Of a DNA stretch of 64,000 nucleotides, positions 22,097 to 32,631 are shown one piece after another (position 1 is the stretch's first letter; each line of letters begins with the position of its first letter). The position numbers and the translations under genes are program-made. The notes below the pieces were generated by a model that worked only from the letters and a program-made list of their open reading frames with translations, was not told where the DNA came from and searched no databases. The DNA lies in the NCBI GenBank assembly GCA_020912385.1, contig CP087220.1:1426001-1490000 (forward strand), written 5' to 3'. Origin of the DNA: Neofusicoccum parvum (taxonomy: Eukaryota > Ascomycota > Dothideomycetes > Botryosphaeriales > Botryosphaeriaceae).

Positions 22097-22259
22097 GGCG
22101 ATCTTTTCTTGCGATGCGATATCAATCTGGTAATGATAAACCGAATTTGGACCGTTTGACAGTGCATTCTCCACCTTTCATTTATAACTGCCTATACTCA
22201 CGTCGCGGGAAATACAGTTCAGGCTGTAACTTTCTCCCTCGGTGTACGTAGTACGTGCC

Positions 22260-22283
22260 CGTGGAGCCGAACTGTGGAGCCGA
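22260..22283 (-). promoter_or_regulatory. Cluster motif TCGGCTCCACA, tandem pair (CGG-N10-CGG)
   Basis: Minus-strand reading gives TCGGCTCCACA at 22273-22283 and TCGGCTCCACG at 22260-22270, spaced 13 bp so that CGG-N10-CGG results. It lies between hydrolase A (177 bp from its start) and the SnoaL-like gene (170 bp). Likely site for a Zn2Cys6 regulator (inference). Confidence 0.75.
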
Positions 22284-22452
22284 GCTTAGCTTCACCACTA
22301 CCACCACTCCCGTTCTTACCTTCACGCGGAAATTCGCCGCTCACAGCGGAAGGATATGGACCCCAAGGATATAGATCCCATACTTAAAGACTATACCAAT
22401 ACTAGTATTTGAGAAAGAATATTGTCTCAGTGTTCAAACAATTCGTACCAAA

Positions 22453-22976
22453 ATGCCGTCTGCCGAGCAAGTCGCTGCCATTTTCAAACCATTCGCGGAT
22501 GGGAATATGGGAACTTTCTTCGACTCTATCGATGATGACGTACTCTGGACGGTCAAAGGTATGCAAGCCGCCAAGTGTGGGGATAGCCGTACCAATCTTT
22601 CTACAGGCACGTTTTGCCCGATAGCCAACACCTACCATTCGAAGAAGGCGTTCCAGGATGGGACCAAGCCGCTGACCTCAACCTGGGCAACTCCTTTGAA
22701 GCTGGTGGTCCGAAACATCATCTCTGATGGCCAGAACCAGGCGGCCATTGAGCTCGAGGCAGTGGATACTGTGTGTAAGAATGGGCTGAAATTTACCAAT
22801 TTCTACACATGGATCTGCACGTTTGGAGAGAACGGGAAGATCGTCAAGATCAATGCCTACATGGATACGTAAGTAATCTATTGCAAGACACTTGTCATGA
22901 AAGCTTCCGCTAGTCATGATGCTGATTACTGCTTAGCGAGCTTGTGTCAAAGGCGATTGCTACAAACCCCGCGTAG
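22453..22976 (+). CDS. SnoaL-like (NTF2-fold) protein
   Basis: Three exons, 22453-22558, 22607-22868 and 22937-22976, give 135 residues. The length and pattern fit the SnoaL-like/NTF2 superfamily: helical N-terminus PSAEQVAAIFKPFADGNMGTFFDSIDDDVLWTV, the VKGTFCPIANTYHSKKAF junction, alternating strands in LVVRNIISDGQNQAAIELEAV, and FYTWICTFGENGKIVKINAYMDTELV at the end. The first intron (48 bp) is in frame without a stop; the last is inferred from GTAAGT...GCTTAG and gives the expected ELVSKAIATNP tail. Such proteins act as small cyclases, isomerases or binding folds in fungal and bacterial metabolite pathways. Divergent from hydrolase A and sharing its motif-bearing promoter. Confidence 0.82.
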
Positions 22977-23181
22977 TATCAGTGTAGTTTGCCTCGTGAA
23001 AACAAATACATCGCTTTCGCGAACGTCTCAAAAACTTCCAGCAACAATGTGGTGTGAAATACTTTTGAAGTATCTTGTACACAATCATGGGCTAGTTTAT
23101 CCATCATGCAGTAGTATTCATTTTGAAATTTACTAGAACGCTACGGTAGGCTTATTTCCATATTTGGACATGGCATTATAC

Positions 23182-25696
23182 CTAGAACTGCTGCCCGCTT
23201 TCCACCAAGCCTAAGCGGTGGAAGACTTTCTTGTAAAGGTGGGAAGTGGGCCACGTCTTGAGTGAAGTGCAGAGCCTCTCCGCCTCGGAAAGAAGCCTTT
23301 TCCGGCCGTTTGGAGTCTTCAGTATACCGATCCCATGCAGCTTCGGTTGGGCAATCCCGCACTGAGCCCAGAAATCTCGTGCGGCCACCGGGTCGTCCTC
23401 GTCATCGATATGTATCGTGTCGCTCGAGCCGCTCTCCATGCGATCCAGCTTCGAGTAGAGCCAGAGCACGGCAACCGCGTGCAAGAGCGCCGCTGGAGGC
23501 GCAAACGCGGTGGAATGGTACTTCCGAACGACGCCGTATATCTGGCCGGCGTGCCACACGGCATGGCAGACCTTGTCGGGTGCATTCAGCAGCCACTGTG
23601 AGCCGACGTTGTCTCTACTCAGGACATCGGCACTGCCGGTGATAGTCTTGAAGATGAGGTCCAGAATATCGCTTAAAGGGCAGGCTTGCGCGACACTGCC
23701 CCAGTGGTAAGCCACGAGCACTTCGACGGACTGTCGCCTGGACGTCTCGGGTGCGTCTATGTCTCCTGGAGACTCATACAAGGGAATAAAGTCCAGCAGC
23801 GAACCGAGTGGAGCTGACGGGGTGTCTAAACCGTCGTCTTCCGGGTTGTAAGGCGGGCTTAGGTTGCATATCGCCGATAACTTCCCAAGGTGCCCAATTT
23901 TGGACCAAAGGGTGTAGTCGTTTGGACTAGACTCTATCTGACGGATTGTAACAGGCAAAGACGGATCTGCAGGATCAATTAGATTGAAGCGATACTAAAT
24001 GGCTGGAGGAAAGGATGCACCTACACGATCCGTGAAACGTATCAGACCAGGCGAGTGCTGATGGGGCAGCCCACATGTCTTCACTGCTTGGAAGCTCGAT
24101 TCGAAGCTCGTCTTTTGAGATAATTGCAGTGATATTAGCGGTAAGCCGGAACAGATTGTCGAGGACCTTTGTATCTCAGATCAGTAAATTAGCAGCACCG
24201 TGGGATTGTCTGAAATTACCGCTATCGCATGACTTGTCCTTCGATTCTCTTCTTCTTTAATCCACGTGCTCCATCTTTTCTCCAGAGGCAGTTCCTGTGC
24301 CACGGACTGGTCAAGGGATCCCCTGGGCTGGAATAGTCCTGTTCTCCGTCCGAGCGTAGGAAGGACACTTTGGCTAATTTCGGCCACTTCCATCATCCTT
24401 CGGTCACCGGAATACAAAGAAGAAAGATTGGAGAGGACAACAGACTGGATCATACTAATTTGTCGGGAGAATCGATTGTCGGATTCGCACTGCACTTCCC
24501 CAGTCAGTTTGCGCTGGCCGCCATGTGTAAAAGAAGGTCTTACGAGGTACATGCTCAGTCGCCGGAGTAGCTCGGTCATTGCAAGTGCACATTCGTCGGC
24601 TCCTTGCATTTTCGAATAGCGGGATCCGATGGTTGCTACAGCGAATACGAGCAAGGGCCGTGGGCTGCCATTGCAGAACGATGGCTGGTGCAGTATGGGA
24701 AATATGGGATGGAAGTGATCAAAATAAAGCTGAACAAACACGTTCATTACAGCAGCAGGAGGGATCATGAGACGTTGGAAAGCGGGGAACGGGGTGGAAT
24801 GTTGCAGCTTCTCGGCAATGCTGGATATAACGGCGAAATGGGAGTCGTCTATCTGCTGCACGTGGGCTGCATCTTCTTGGTCGATGTCATCACGGGAGAA
24901 GTTGGAGAAGTCGGGAAAGGACAGGCCTGCGCACGCAGTTTGCGGCAAGTAACGGCGGTGCTCCAGATCCACGCCCGATGGCTTCGGCGATAAGCAGCGC
25001 TCGTCATCGCTGATGATCAACGAGTCGGGAGAGAGCGGCATTCCGTTTACTAAGCCTGATTGGGCCACAAGATCATTGGCGGGAGCAGTCAGCTGCTGGA
25101 TGAAGGTAAGGTCTGCAGGCCAGCAGCTATCGGCGTCCATGATGTCGTCGAGCTCGAGTACATCCAGGCCGCCGAATAGATTCTCGGTTTCGTGGAAGTC
25201 GGGAAGCGGAGACTGTGAGCTGGTACCCAGATAGCTTGGAGTGGGCAACGCAGCGGATGGCGATGCGAGAGAGATCTGATGGGATCCACCAGCAGGTGTC
25301 TGGCGCCTTCGACGTGGCGGATATTCACACACTTGCTGCTGGCGAGTACAGCGCTGACACGAGGGCTGGCGGCCATCACAACGCAGCTTGGACCTGCTGC
25401 AGGAGCTGCACGCTTGAGAAACGCGCGCCGCACGCGTGTGTGACGGCCGTGGGCTGTGCAAGCTGGGATGGCGTGCTGCAGTGTGTCTGGTAAGCGCGTC
25501 CCTACGCGAGTCGGGTCAGCTGCCGGATTGGGTCGGGAGGATGCGGCTGGAGACTGTACACGCGGGCGAAGGAGTCGAGGCAGACATCGCATACAAAGTG
25601 CTGCCCGGGTGAGTGGATGCGGGCGTGTCGATGCAAGTTGCCTTCGCGCGCGAACGACGCACTGCACTCGGGACACTGGAAACGGCCCTCGGGCAT
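23182..25696 (-). CDS. C2H2 + Zn2Cys6 dual zinc-finger transcription factor
   Basis: Four exons on the minus strand, 25696-25560, 25501-24220, 24166-24025 and 23966-23182, give 781 residues. Two N-terminal C2H2 fingers (FQCPECSASFAREGNLHRHARIH, shown here as its C-x2-C-x12-H-x3-H pattern, and CDVCLDSF joined over the intron to ARVDALTRH) are followed by a Zn2Cys6 cluster, CSSCSRSKLRC then SCQRCTRQQQVC. The fungal-specific middle region includes FVQLYFDHFHPIFPILHQPSF. This architecture is a known fungal class of pathway regulators. The intron inside the second finger is decisive for the model. Its position in the middle of the cluster makes it the best candidate to bind the shared CGG motif, although its own promoter carries a different inverted repeat (25927-25967). 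Confidence 0.87.
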
Positions 25697-26277
25697 GATA
25701 CTGGCAGCGAGAAGCGATGTCGACGGCGGATTTCCGCAACCCGTTGTAGCTACATATATGCCATTGAAAATGCGGGGACAGGCCGAGGGCGCCAGGGGCA
25801 TCCCCACCACAACTATCTGCTTGTGGTTTAGGGCACCGTATAGGGCCCTCGAGGCGGAACGCCGGCCGCGCATACGTGTACCCGCTGTCCAAAGCGTCTT
25901 GACTACTGCACCTCCGTGTAGCAGTCTCGGCTTATTGCGGCTGGTCCGGCCGAATGCAATAAGCCGAACCGGCCCTACGCGCATTTAGGAGAACGGGTAG
26001 AAGTTTGGCCGGAACTTCGTAGGCCAAGAAGGGCTTCCCGTCTCACATTGGTATATCAATCTTTCTGTGTATAAGGTAAATGATGTTGGGTGTCCTTGCT
26101 CGGCCCTGGCCAAAAAGCCGAGACAGGCAGGTGCTCTACCAGCATCAATCGTTTTTGTGCCAATGGAATGCTAACGTGTCATCGTTTCACTCCACTCAGA
26201 CTCTTGCATTGCCGCTAGACCAGTACGCATGTTTCCACAAATCTGCGTATTTAAAACTGCTACCAAACATGTCTGTC
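25697..26277. promoter_or_regulatory. Promoter region of the zinc-finger regulator
   Basis: About 580 bp between the regulator's start and the 3' end of the ALDH-like gene. It holds the perfect inverted repeat at 25927-25967; no gene is visible. Confidence 0.55.
25927..25967. promoter_or_regulatory. Perfect 12-bp inverted repeat with CGG/CCG ends
   Basis: TCGGCTTATTGC (25927-25938) and GCAATAAGCCGA (25956-25967) are exact complements around a 17-bp centre that itself contains CCGGCC. It lies 231-271 bp before the regulator's start codon. Possible autoregulatory operator or, less likely, an RNA hairpin. Confidence 0.65.
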
Positions 26278-27873
26278 TCAGAGATATCGAGTCAAGCCAA
26301 ACACAACGCCGGAGGTCATGGTTAGAGCGGCGAGGAGGCTGACAACCAATCCTTGCTCAAAATACGATGTATACCCTCCTGTTGCCTGCCTGTATGTCTC
26401 CAAGGAGCGCTTTGGAATTCCAGATGCCAGGACGCTGACGGACTGCACTTCAGAGAAGTCGCTTGCGTCATACGGCACCTCCCAACTGCCCTGGTGTGTT
26501 CGAGGCGCCGTTGCCACTATCGAGCATTAGTATATTCGCAAAGATGTTCGTGGTGGGGCGTGTAAGACTTGCCTGCAGCCGTCGGGGGGATACTGTTGAC
26601 GAATGTATGTTGACTGGGGATAAAGTTGGCCAGGTAGCCTGCTTCCCTCTCACCCGCGAATATGTACGTTGCCTGCGGTTTTCTGCCACAGTTCCTACGG
26701 GAGTGTTACTAACAGCAGTAATTGTCTATGAGACCTACTCACAGTTTGTTTGCCAAGCTAATTGTGTTCTCCGTACTGGTCGTGGAAATCACGATGATTT
26801 CTTTCTCGGCCGCTTGGTGGCTCCTCTTTGAAGGAGAGCTGGACGATACGTCAAATTTGTCCTCGAAGAACAGAAAATGCCTCTCAATCTCAAAAGCTCA
26901 CCTGTCTGGCTTTAGGGTTAGTACGTGACCCTTGCGAGATGTGTTTGCTGCGTCTCGCTCATTTCCTAATGTCGGGAATATCTCCTGCAAACTCGTTTCC
27001 CGTAGGTGATCCTCCATGAATGGGCTCAGCGCTGCCATGAAGTCCTGCTTGATGAACTCGTCGACAAGCATTATTCTCGGAATGCGTGTATTTCCAGCTA
27101 TTGCTCCATATGCGATCCTCGATAGTTGTGCCGCCGCGGAGGCTATCCCCGTTGTGCTACGGTCGACCACAGCGGTAGACACTCCATCAGGCGGCTGGAG
27201 AATCCGTATCGATGGGTTCGCCTGCTGCAACTCTTTGAGGAACTCGGATTTGGAGGTAGAAGCCGGGACTGACACGACGTCAAAATGGAGGCTTGCCCAC
27301 TCGCTCGCCGTGCTCTTGTTGTCATTCACGACCAGGGCAATCGCCTCTCGGTCGAGACCATCTTGAAAACATCCAGAGATCTGAGATTTGGTCTTTGTAT
27401 CTGCGGCTGGCGCTAGAACCACTGCGGGACAACCGGCCGCGAGCGCTGCGGCAAGAGGGAGTATGCAGGACGACAGCGGCGCGGTCTCCGAGCCGATAAT
27501 CAGAGCGATGCCTAAAGGGCGCAGCAGGTTGACCGTCTTGCGGCCAACGGCCAACTGTTGCTCGGTTCGTAGTGTTGCAGTCACGTCTAGGCCGTTGTGG
27601 ATTTCTGCGACAGCGGCGAGGACGAAATCGAGCTCGATGGCTGCCAGGCTGCTGTTCCAAGATGCGCCTGCGTTGGTGGTGTCTTTCAGCATGAGCATCA
27701 GTGACATATCTCAAGCCTCACTCACCCGGTTTGGGGTCATTGGCGATCTTTTGCTGCTGCAGTTGCAGGTTGGCGTGGAGTGCAGCGAGTTGCTTCTTCC
27801 TCTCAATGACACCTTCAAGCCTACCCTCAACCCAACACGCTTGCAATGTCTTCCAAATACCCGATTCTGCCAT
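26278..27873 (-). CDS. Aldehyde-dehydrogenase-like protein lacking catalytic residues, membrane-anchored
   Basis: Five exons on the minus strand, 27873-27726, 27682-26902, 26838-26743, 26694-26573 and 26516-26278, give 461 residues. ALDH-fold landmarks are present: LLRPLGIALIIGSETAPLSS, ILPLAAALAAGCPAVVLAP, ISLANKLNCGRKPQATYIFA and YLANFIPSQHTFVNSIPP. The catalytic Glu (ELGG-type) and Cys (GQ.C-type) positions read instead as STTGIASAAAQ and AYGAIAGNTRIPRIMLVDEF, with no Cys, so this is probably a pseudoenzyme. The C-terminus has a hydrophobic helix (GLVVSLLAALTMTSGVVFGL), suggesting a tail anchor. The last intron uses a GC donor (GCAAGT at 26572). Divergent from the ring-cleavage dioxygenase with the cluster motif between them. 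Confidence 0.78.
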
Positions 27874-27994
27874 GGCCCTTGAGATCGAAGTCGTCGCTTA
27901 TGTCGGCTTCAGGTACCCGAGCAGCATTTTGTGTATGAGATGTTCGACAAAGGCCAAGGCGCGCTGTGGGAATCCGGGGCAGGGACAAGGCGGA

Positions 27995-28016
27995 TCGGCT
28001 CCACAGTGATTCTCGG
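27995..28016 (+). promoter_or_regulatory. Cluster motif TCGGCTCCACA in the ALDH-like/dioxygenase promoter
   Basis: Exact 11-mer at 27995-28005 with a second TCGG at 28013 (spacing 18). It is 122 bp from the ALDH-like start and 161 bp from the dioxygenase start. Confidence 0.75.
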
Positions 28017-28165
28017 CATCTCGGCCTACTCAAAGTGGAACCGGTCAACTCACAGAGAAGCCTCCATGCGGAGTCCTGCGATAAATGCAGATGAGTTGGT
28101 CTGGTGCTCGTTCCACAGGCAGCTTGATACCACTTGGTTAGGAGTGTATGAAGGATAGAGAGAAA

Positions 28166-29132
28166 ATGACTCGAGGTCCGTATTCCGCCAGCCTGCCCCG
28201 CTAAAACGCCGCCCCTAACACCATCACCGCCAGTAGGACCCACTCCAGTTTATATGTTCAGTCATGGATCGACCATGATGTTAGGAGAAGAATCTGCACC
28301 CGCCGAGTCGTGGAAAGCGGCGGGTGATGAGGCGCTGAAGCGGGGCGTCAAGAGGCTTGTAATAATGGTAATCGTTGCCAACCATGCGATTCCCCCAGTC
28401 TACAGCTCACGATTTGTTCAGGGAGCGCACTGGGAAAGTCGTGGAGATGGCATTGAAGTCAGCATGAATCCGAATCCTCAAAAGCTTCCCGTCGGATCCG
28501 TACGAGACGACAGGTACATGCCCTACAAGCTGAAGCCAGACCTCGAAGGGGGCCAGAAGGTCATCGACCTGCTGCGAGGTGCCGGGTTCAAGGCCACGGC
28601 GAACACCAAGTTCGACTGGATCCACGATACCTTCCTCATCGTCATTCGCATGTTCCCCAACTGCGTGCCTCCTCCCGCCGTCATCGTGTCCGCCAATTCG
28701 CGCTACGACCCGCACTTCCACTGCAGAATGGGCGCCGCCCTACGGCCACTCCGGTACGACGATACGCTCATCATTGGGAGCGGTGGCACGGTGCACAACC
28801 TCTACCGCAACCACTGGACGCACATGCTTCGCTTTTGCGACAACTTTGCCCAGCCGGTGCCTCCGGACCCGTGGGCTCTGGAATTCCGCCAGGCACTTCA
28901 GGATGCGGTCCTCAATCACACCGGCCCCGAACTGAGAAGAGCAGTAACGAGACTTATGAAGCACCCTCGCTACAGGGAAGCTCACGGTACGGATGACCAC
29001 TTCATGGCCAATTTGTTTGTGGCTGGAGCGGCCGGAGCGCCGGAGGATGTGGGCCCAAATAAGCTGCTGGCTGAATGCTGGGAGCTGGTCAATATGTGCA
29101 ACACCCAGTACCAGCTGGGAGAGTGGCAGTGA
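28166..29132 (+). CDS. Extradiol ring-cleavage dioxygenase (LigB/DODA type)
   Basis: Three exons, 28166-28175, 28234-28367 and 28422-29132, give 284 residues. Class III extradiol landmarks are MFSHGSTMMLGEE, KRLVIMGAHWE, DWIHDTFLIVIRMFP, SANSRYDPHFHCRMG and IIGSGGTVHNLYRN. The SHG, AHWE and VHN histidines fit the metal and base positions of LigB-family enzymes that open catechol-type rings. The second intron (54 bp) is in frame without a stop; removing it restores LVIMGAHWE. A 10-nt first exon is inferred: ATGACTCGAG, a weak GTCCGT donor, then a CTAAC branch and CAG acceptor, giving MTRVGPTPVYMFSHG. If that is wrong, translation may start at ATG 28254. It is the only ring-opening enzyme in the cluster. 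Confidence 0.85.
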
Positions 29133-29515
29133 AATCGGGGCGCAAAGTAAATGATACAGTGTTCTATAGAATCTCTGATGGTTTGGTTTTTGAAGTTAGC
29201 TGAATCAGAGTAGTTATTGTTGGGCCACTGGCATCCAGGTGACCCTTTTGATCAGAAATCCTCATGTTACGCAAGATGGCCTCACGTTATGAGAAAAGAA
29301 CTCTTGTAAGGGACTACTAATAGAGCTATTAAGTGGAGTATGAAATAGCCCATTCAGAGAGTTCGGATTGCACTGGTGGTTCTGGTTGGATACACGGTGA
29401 ATCGGTCTCGCATATCAGTGTAATGTTCAGAGCACCGATAGAATTTTATAGTAAAATTGCGGGAATTTGCCAACAGCAGTATATATTTCCAGACAGACAG
29501 CTCCGATAGGCCATC
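29133..29515. other. Intergenic region between convergent cluster genes
   Basis: About 380 bp, AT-rich, downstream of both neighbours. Nothing recognisable. Confidence 0.6.
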
Positions 29516-30010
29516 CTACCACTGCCCACCAATCGGATGATACTCCCAGTCAATCGCCTTTCCCATTGTATTTCTCCACAGTAAAGACCAATTCTGCGCG
29601 CGATTGCCCGCGCAAATTAGTGGAATTAAACAGACCGAAGTTCCAAACATCGTACTTACCGAGATCATACTGCAGCCGGAAATCATGAAAACTCCAACAA
29701 TCGCGAAAACCGGGTTTTGCCTCCTCTGTTCCCGATCCAGATTCCTGTTGACTGGTCGATAAGCAGGTACAGATCGGTAACGTGTCTGCCAATTTTCTGG
29801 GTTTGAAACGGGATACGGGACTCGTGGGTGCGGGGCGAGCGTGGGGTCGAATTGAGCAGGCTGGGGCTCGACGGTCACTCCCAATGGTGTTTGCGGAGTA
29901 GCCGTCGAGTTTGGAGTAGTAGAGTGTATCTCGTACTCTGCAAGGATAGATCGAAGCTCACGCTGATCTTCCGGCGCGACAGTTGCCGTTGTTGTCGTGG
30001 TGGAGGCCAT
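29516..30010 (-). CDS. Small membrane protein of unknown function in the cluster
   Basis: Two exons on the minus strand, 30010-29660 and 29593-29516, give 142 residues. The 66-bp intron (GTAAGT...CGCGCAG) is a multiple of three with no stop, so an unspliced frame also looks complete. Spliced, the C-terminal part reads PVFAIVGVFMISGCSMIS joined to NWSLLWRNTMGKAIDWEYHP, one hydrophobic helix followed by a conserved-looking aromatic tail. The N-terminal ~80 residues are Thr/Pro-rich and polar (ASTTTTTATVAPEDQ). I do not recognise the family. It is divergent from hydrolase B and shares its motif-bearing promoter, so it is probably co-regulated. Confidence 0.65.
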   Translation of the reverse strand: MASTTTTTATVAPEDQRELRSILAEYEIHSTTPNSTATPQTPLGVTVEPQPAQFDPTLAPHPRVPYPVSNPENWQTRYRSVPAYRPVNRNLDREQRRQNPVFAIVGVFMISGCSMISVSTMFGTSVCLIPLICAGNRAQNWSLLWRNTMGKAIDWEYHPIGGQW

Positions 30011-30164
30011 ATCGACTCTGTAAAGCAGGAGAAATTCGCTGCAACTCTTTGACGCAGCCGGACGGAGACGATCTTGATGAACTTAGCTCTATGCACACCT
30101 TCGGGATTGTCGGCAGGGTCGAGCGGTTGTTTAGGCTGGCGACGGATGTGAGGCTGAAGTTCCC

Positions 30165-30193
30165 TGTGGAGCCGAGCTCAGCTGTGGAGCCGG
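30165..30193 (-). promoter_or_regulatory. Cluster motif TCGGCTCCACA, pair with 18-bp spacing
   Basis: Read on minus: exact TCGGCTCCACA at 30165-30175 and CCGGCTCCACA at 30183-30193. It lies 155 bp from the small membrane protein start and ~160-175 bp from the hydrolase B start. Confidence 0.75.
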
Positions 30194-30350
30194 CCCGGGA
30201 CAAGCTCCTACCACGCCAAGCGTCATCTTTGAGAAAGAATACCAACTATGGCATGGTTCGGGAAACAGCGGAAAGATATGAGATAGATGCTACTGCATTA
30301 GCTTCAATGTTCTCCGCTTGATCTTCCACCACAACAATTGTCAGACCATC

Positions 30351-32290
30351 ATGGCGGCCCAAGCAGCGAACAAGTACATCCACAAGGACGAGGAATCATT
30401 TCCGTACACGTTCATCCGAGATGTCGACATTCCTCTCCAGACATACGAGAAGGGCACCATCCGATGCAACGTCTATCTCCCGAAGGAATCTGCGGCGGGG
30501 AAAGTGTCGAAATTTCCCGTGATTGCTACCTACGGTCCATGTCAGTCTGACCGAATGCTCTCGTAAAACTTCCACTGACTGGGCTACTCACAGATGGCAA
30601 GGACGTTCCGTACGAGCAATTCCACAAGAAATCCTGGGATGAGCTTAACCCGGAGATGAAGTCGGCCCATGGGTCATGGGAAACCCCCGATCCTGGATAC
30701 TGGACCAGACACGGCTACGCGGTAGTCCGAGCAGACGAGAGAGGCTCTGGCCAAAGTCCCGGCAAGCTTGACACAATGTCTAGAGGCACTAGCGAAGCTT
30801 TCTTTGACGTCGTCGAGTGGTCGGCCTCTCAGCCGTGGTCCAATGGCAAAGTTGGAATCCTCGGCATCAGCTACTACGCCGGAACGCAATGGCGTGTTGC
30901 TGCCCGGCAGCCAAAAGGATTGGCGGCGATCATTCCGTGGGAGGGTATGAGCGATTACTACAGGGACCGCGTCCGGCACGGTGGCATTCTCTCCGACAAA
31001 TTTATTTGTTAGTATAACCCTCACATCTTGTAAGTCTCCTTGCTAACGCAGCAATCATAGCATTTTGGTGGAAGAACGGAGTGATAAAGAACCAGTATGG
31101 GCGCCCCGGAAGGAAGGAGATGGGCTGGGGCTACGATACCTTGGAAGGGAATCTTTCTGAAGAGGAACTTGCTCGTAACCGACAGGATCAAACCATCGAC
31201 ACCGCCAAATACAAGTTCAGAGACGAAGACTACTACAACGAAAAAGAGTTCAACCTTAGCGACATCAAGGTTCCCGTGCTCAGTGTGGGTAATTGGGTAA
31301 GCCCAGTCATGGATCCTCATACTTTTAAGTTACTGATCCAGTCTCTAGGGAGGAATCTTGCTGCACCTTCGCGGGAATGTCATTGGATGGATGGGTGCAG
31401 GGTCCGAGCACAAATTCCTCCGCTTCATAGTCGGGAGACATGACTTGCCCTTCTACTACGCCCACAATGCCGAGCTCCAGAAGTCTTTCCTGGACGCTTT
31501 CCTCAAAGGAGACGACCACGCAGGCTGGACCGTTGGAAAGCAGCCCAAGGTGCAACTTTGTCTTAGGAAGGGCGATACCGGAGTCAACGATGCGGCGCGC
31601 GAACGGCATCTCCCCGAGCGTGCGGAATCCGAATGGCCAATTCCCGACACAAAGTACGAGAAATTCTTCTTAACCGCTGATGGACTTCTTGAGAACTCTC
31701 CTACTACCGCCGAAGGTCGCATCAGCTACGATGCTATGGAAGGATCTCCTGTCCAGTTCAAATTCGTGGCCGACAAAACCACCGAGATCACCGGACATCC
31801 CGTAGCTCACGTCAGAGTCTCTTGCACCCAGACTCCAGGATCTGACCACGCGCCCTCTGATATAGACGTATTCGTGACTATTCGTCATTTAAACGCTTCC
31901 GGGTCAGAGATATTCTACACTGGAACCATGGGTGATCCGGTCCCGGTTGTCAAAGGCTGGTTGCGCGCATCCTTACGCAAGACAGACCCTTCCCATCCGA
32001 GCCACCGGGAATACTTGCCGTACCGTAACTACCACAGTTCCGATGTTCAGGCTATCAATGAAGGCGTTGAATATGATCTGGACATTGAGATTTGGCCAAC
32101 AAACGTTGTGTTAGAAAAAGGAGACACGCTGGTGTTCGAGGTAGCGGGACACGACACGCAGGGCTGTGGGACGTTCTTGCACAGTCACCCAGAAGATCGG
32201 AAAGAGGAAGTGTTCGCAGGAATCAACACGATCACGGTCGGGGGCAGCAACAGCTGGCTCACCTTGCCAATCATTCCCAGCAGGGATTAG
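30351..32290 (+). CDS. CocE/NonD-family (S15-like) hydrolase, copy B
   Basis: Four exons, 30351-30540, 30594-31007, 31061-31296 and 31349-32290, give 593 residues. Landmarks are PLQTYEKGTIRCNVYLP, VIATYGPYGKDVPYE (formed across intron 1), GYAVVRADERGSGQSPGKLD, the nucleophile motif ILGISYYAG, IPWEGMSDYYRD, VGNWGGILLHLRG, and the C-terminal jelly-roll part IEIWPTNVVLEKGDTL followed by GHDT. All introns have consensus ends and CTAAC-like branch sites. It shares its architecture with copy A at 20047 but the two are well diverged, so they may take different esters or amides. ATG 30351 (ATCATGGCG) is chosen; the frame extends upstream only from a non-ATG codon. Confidence 0.9.
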
Positions 32291-32631
32291 AACTGTTAGC
32301 ATTTCTCATGTCAGATAGACTCACATCCCTCAAAGAGAATCCCAATCAAGCTGGATTTCTTCTCCGCTATTTTGAACTGCCAAAAGAAATACACACGAAC
32401 ATGCACTAATTTTCATCAAAAATGATAATTCAATACTGTCATCTTTACCAATCGGATGCTTAGTATGAAAACTATGGTTCACCTTCACCACTCGTGGTAA
32501 ATTTACTTCTGGTAGCCTGAGGTTTTGTAAAATTAATCCTTCTTCTAACTCTATCAACATTTTTCAGGGCTGACATAGTATATCCATGGTCACTCTGAGA
32601 TATCAATTGATCCGTTTCAGCTAGTTCTATC
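32291..32631. other. Intergenic region between convergent genes
   Basis: 340 bp, AT-rich, between the 3' ends of hydrolase B and the P450. Nothing recognisable. Confidence 0.6.
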
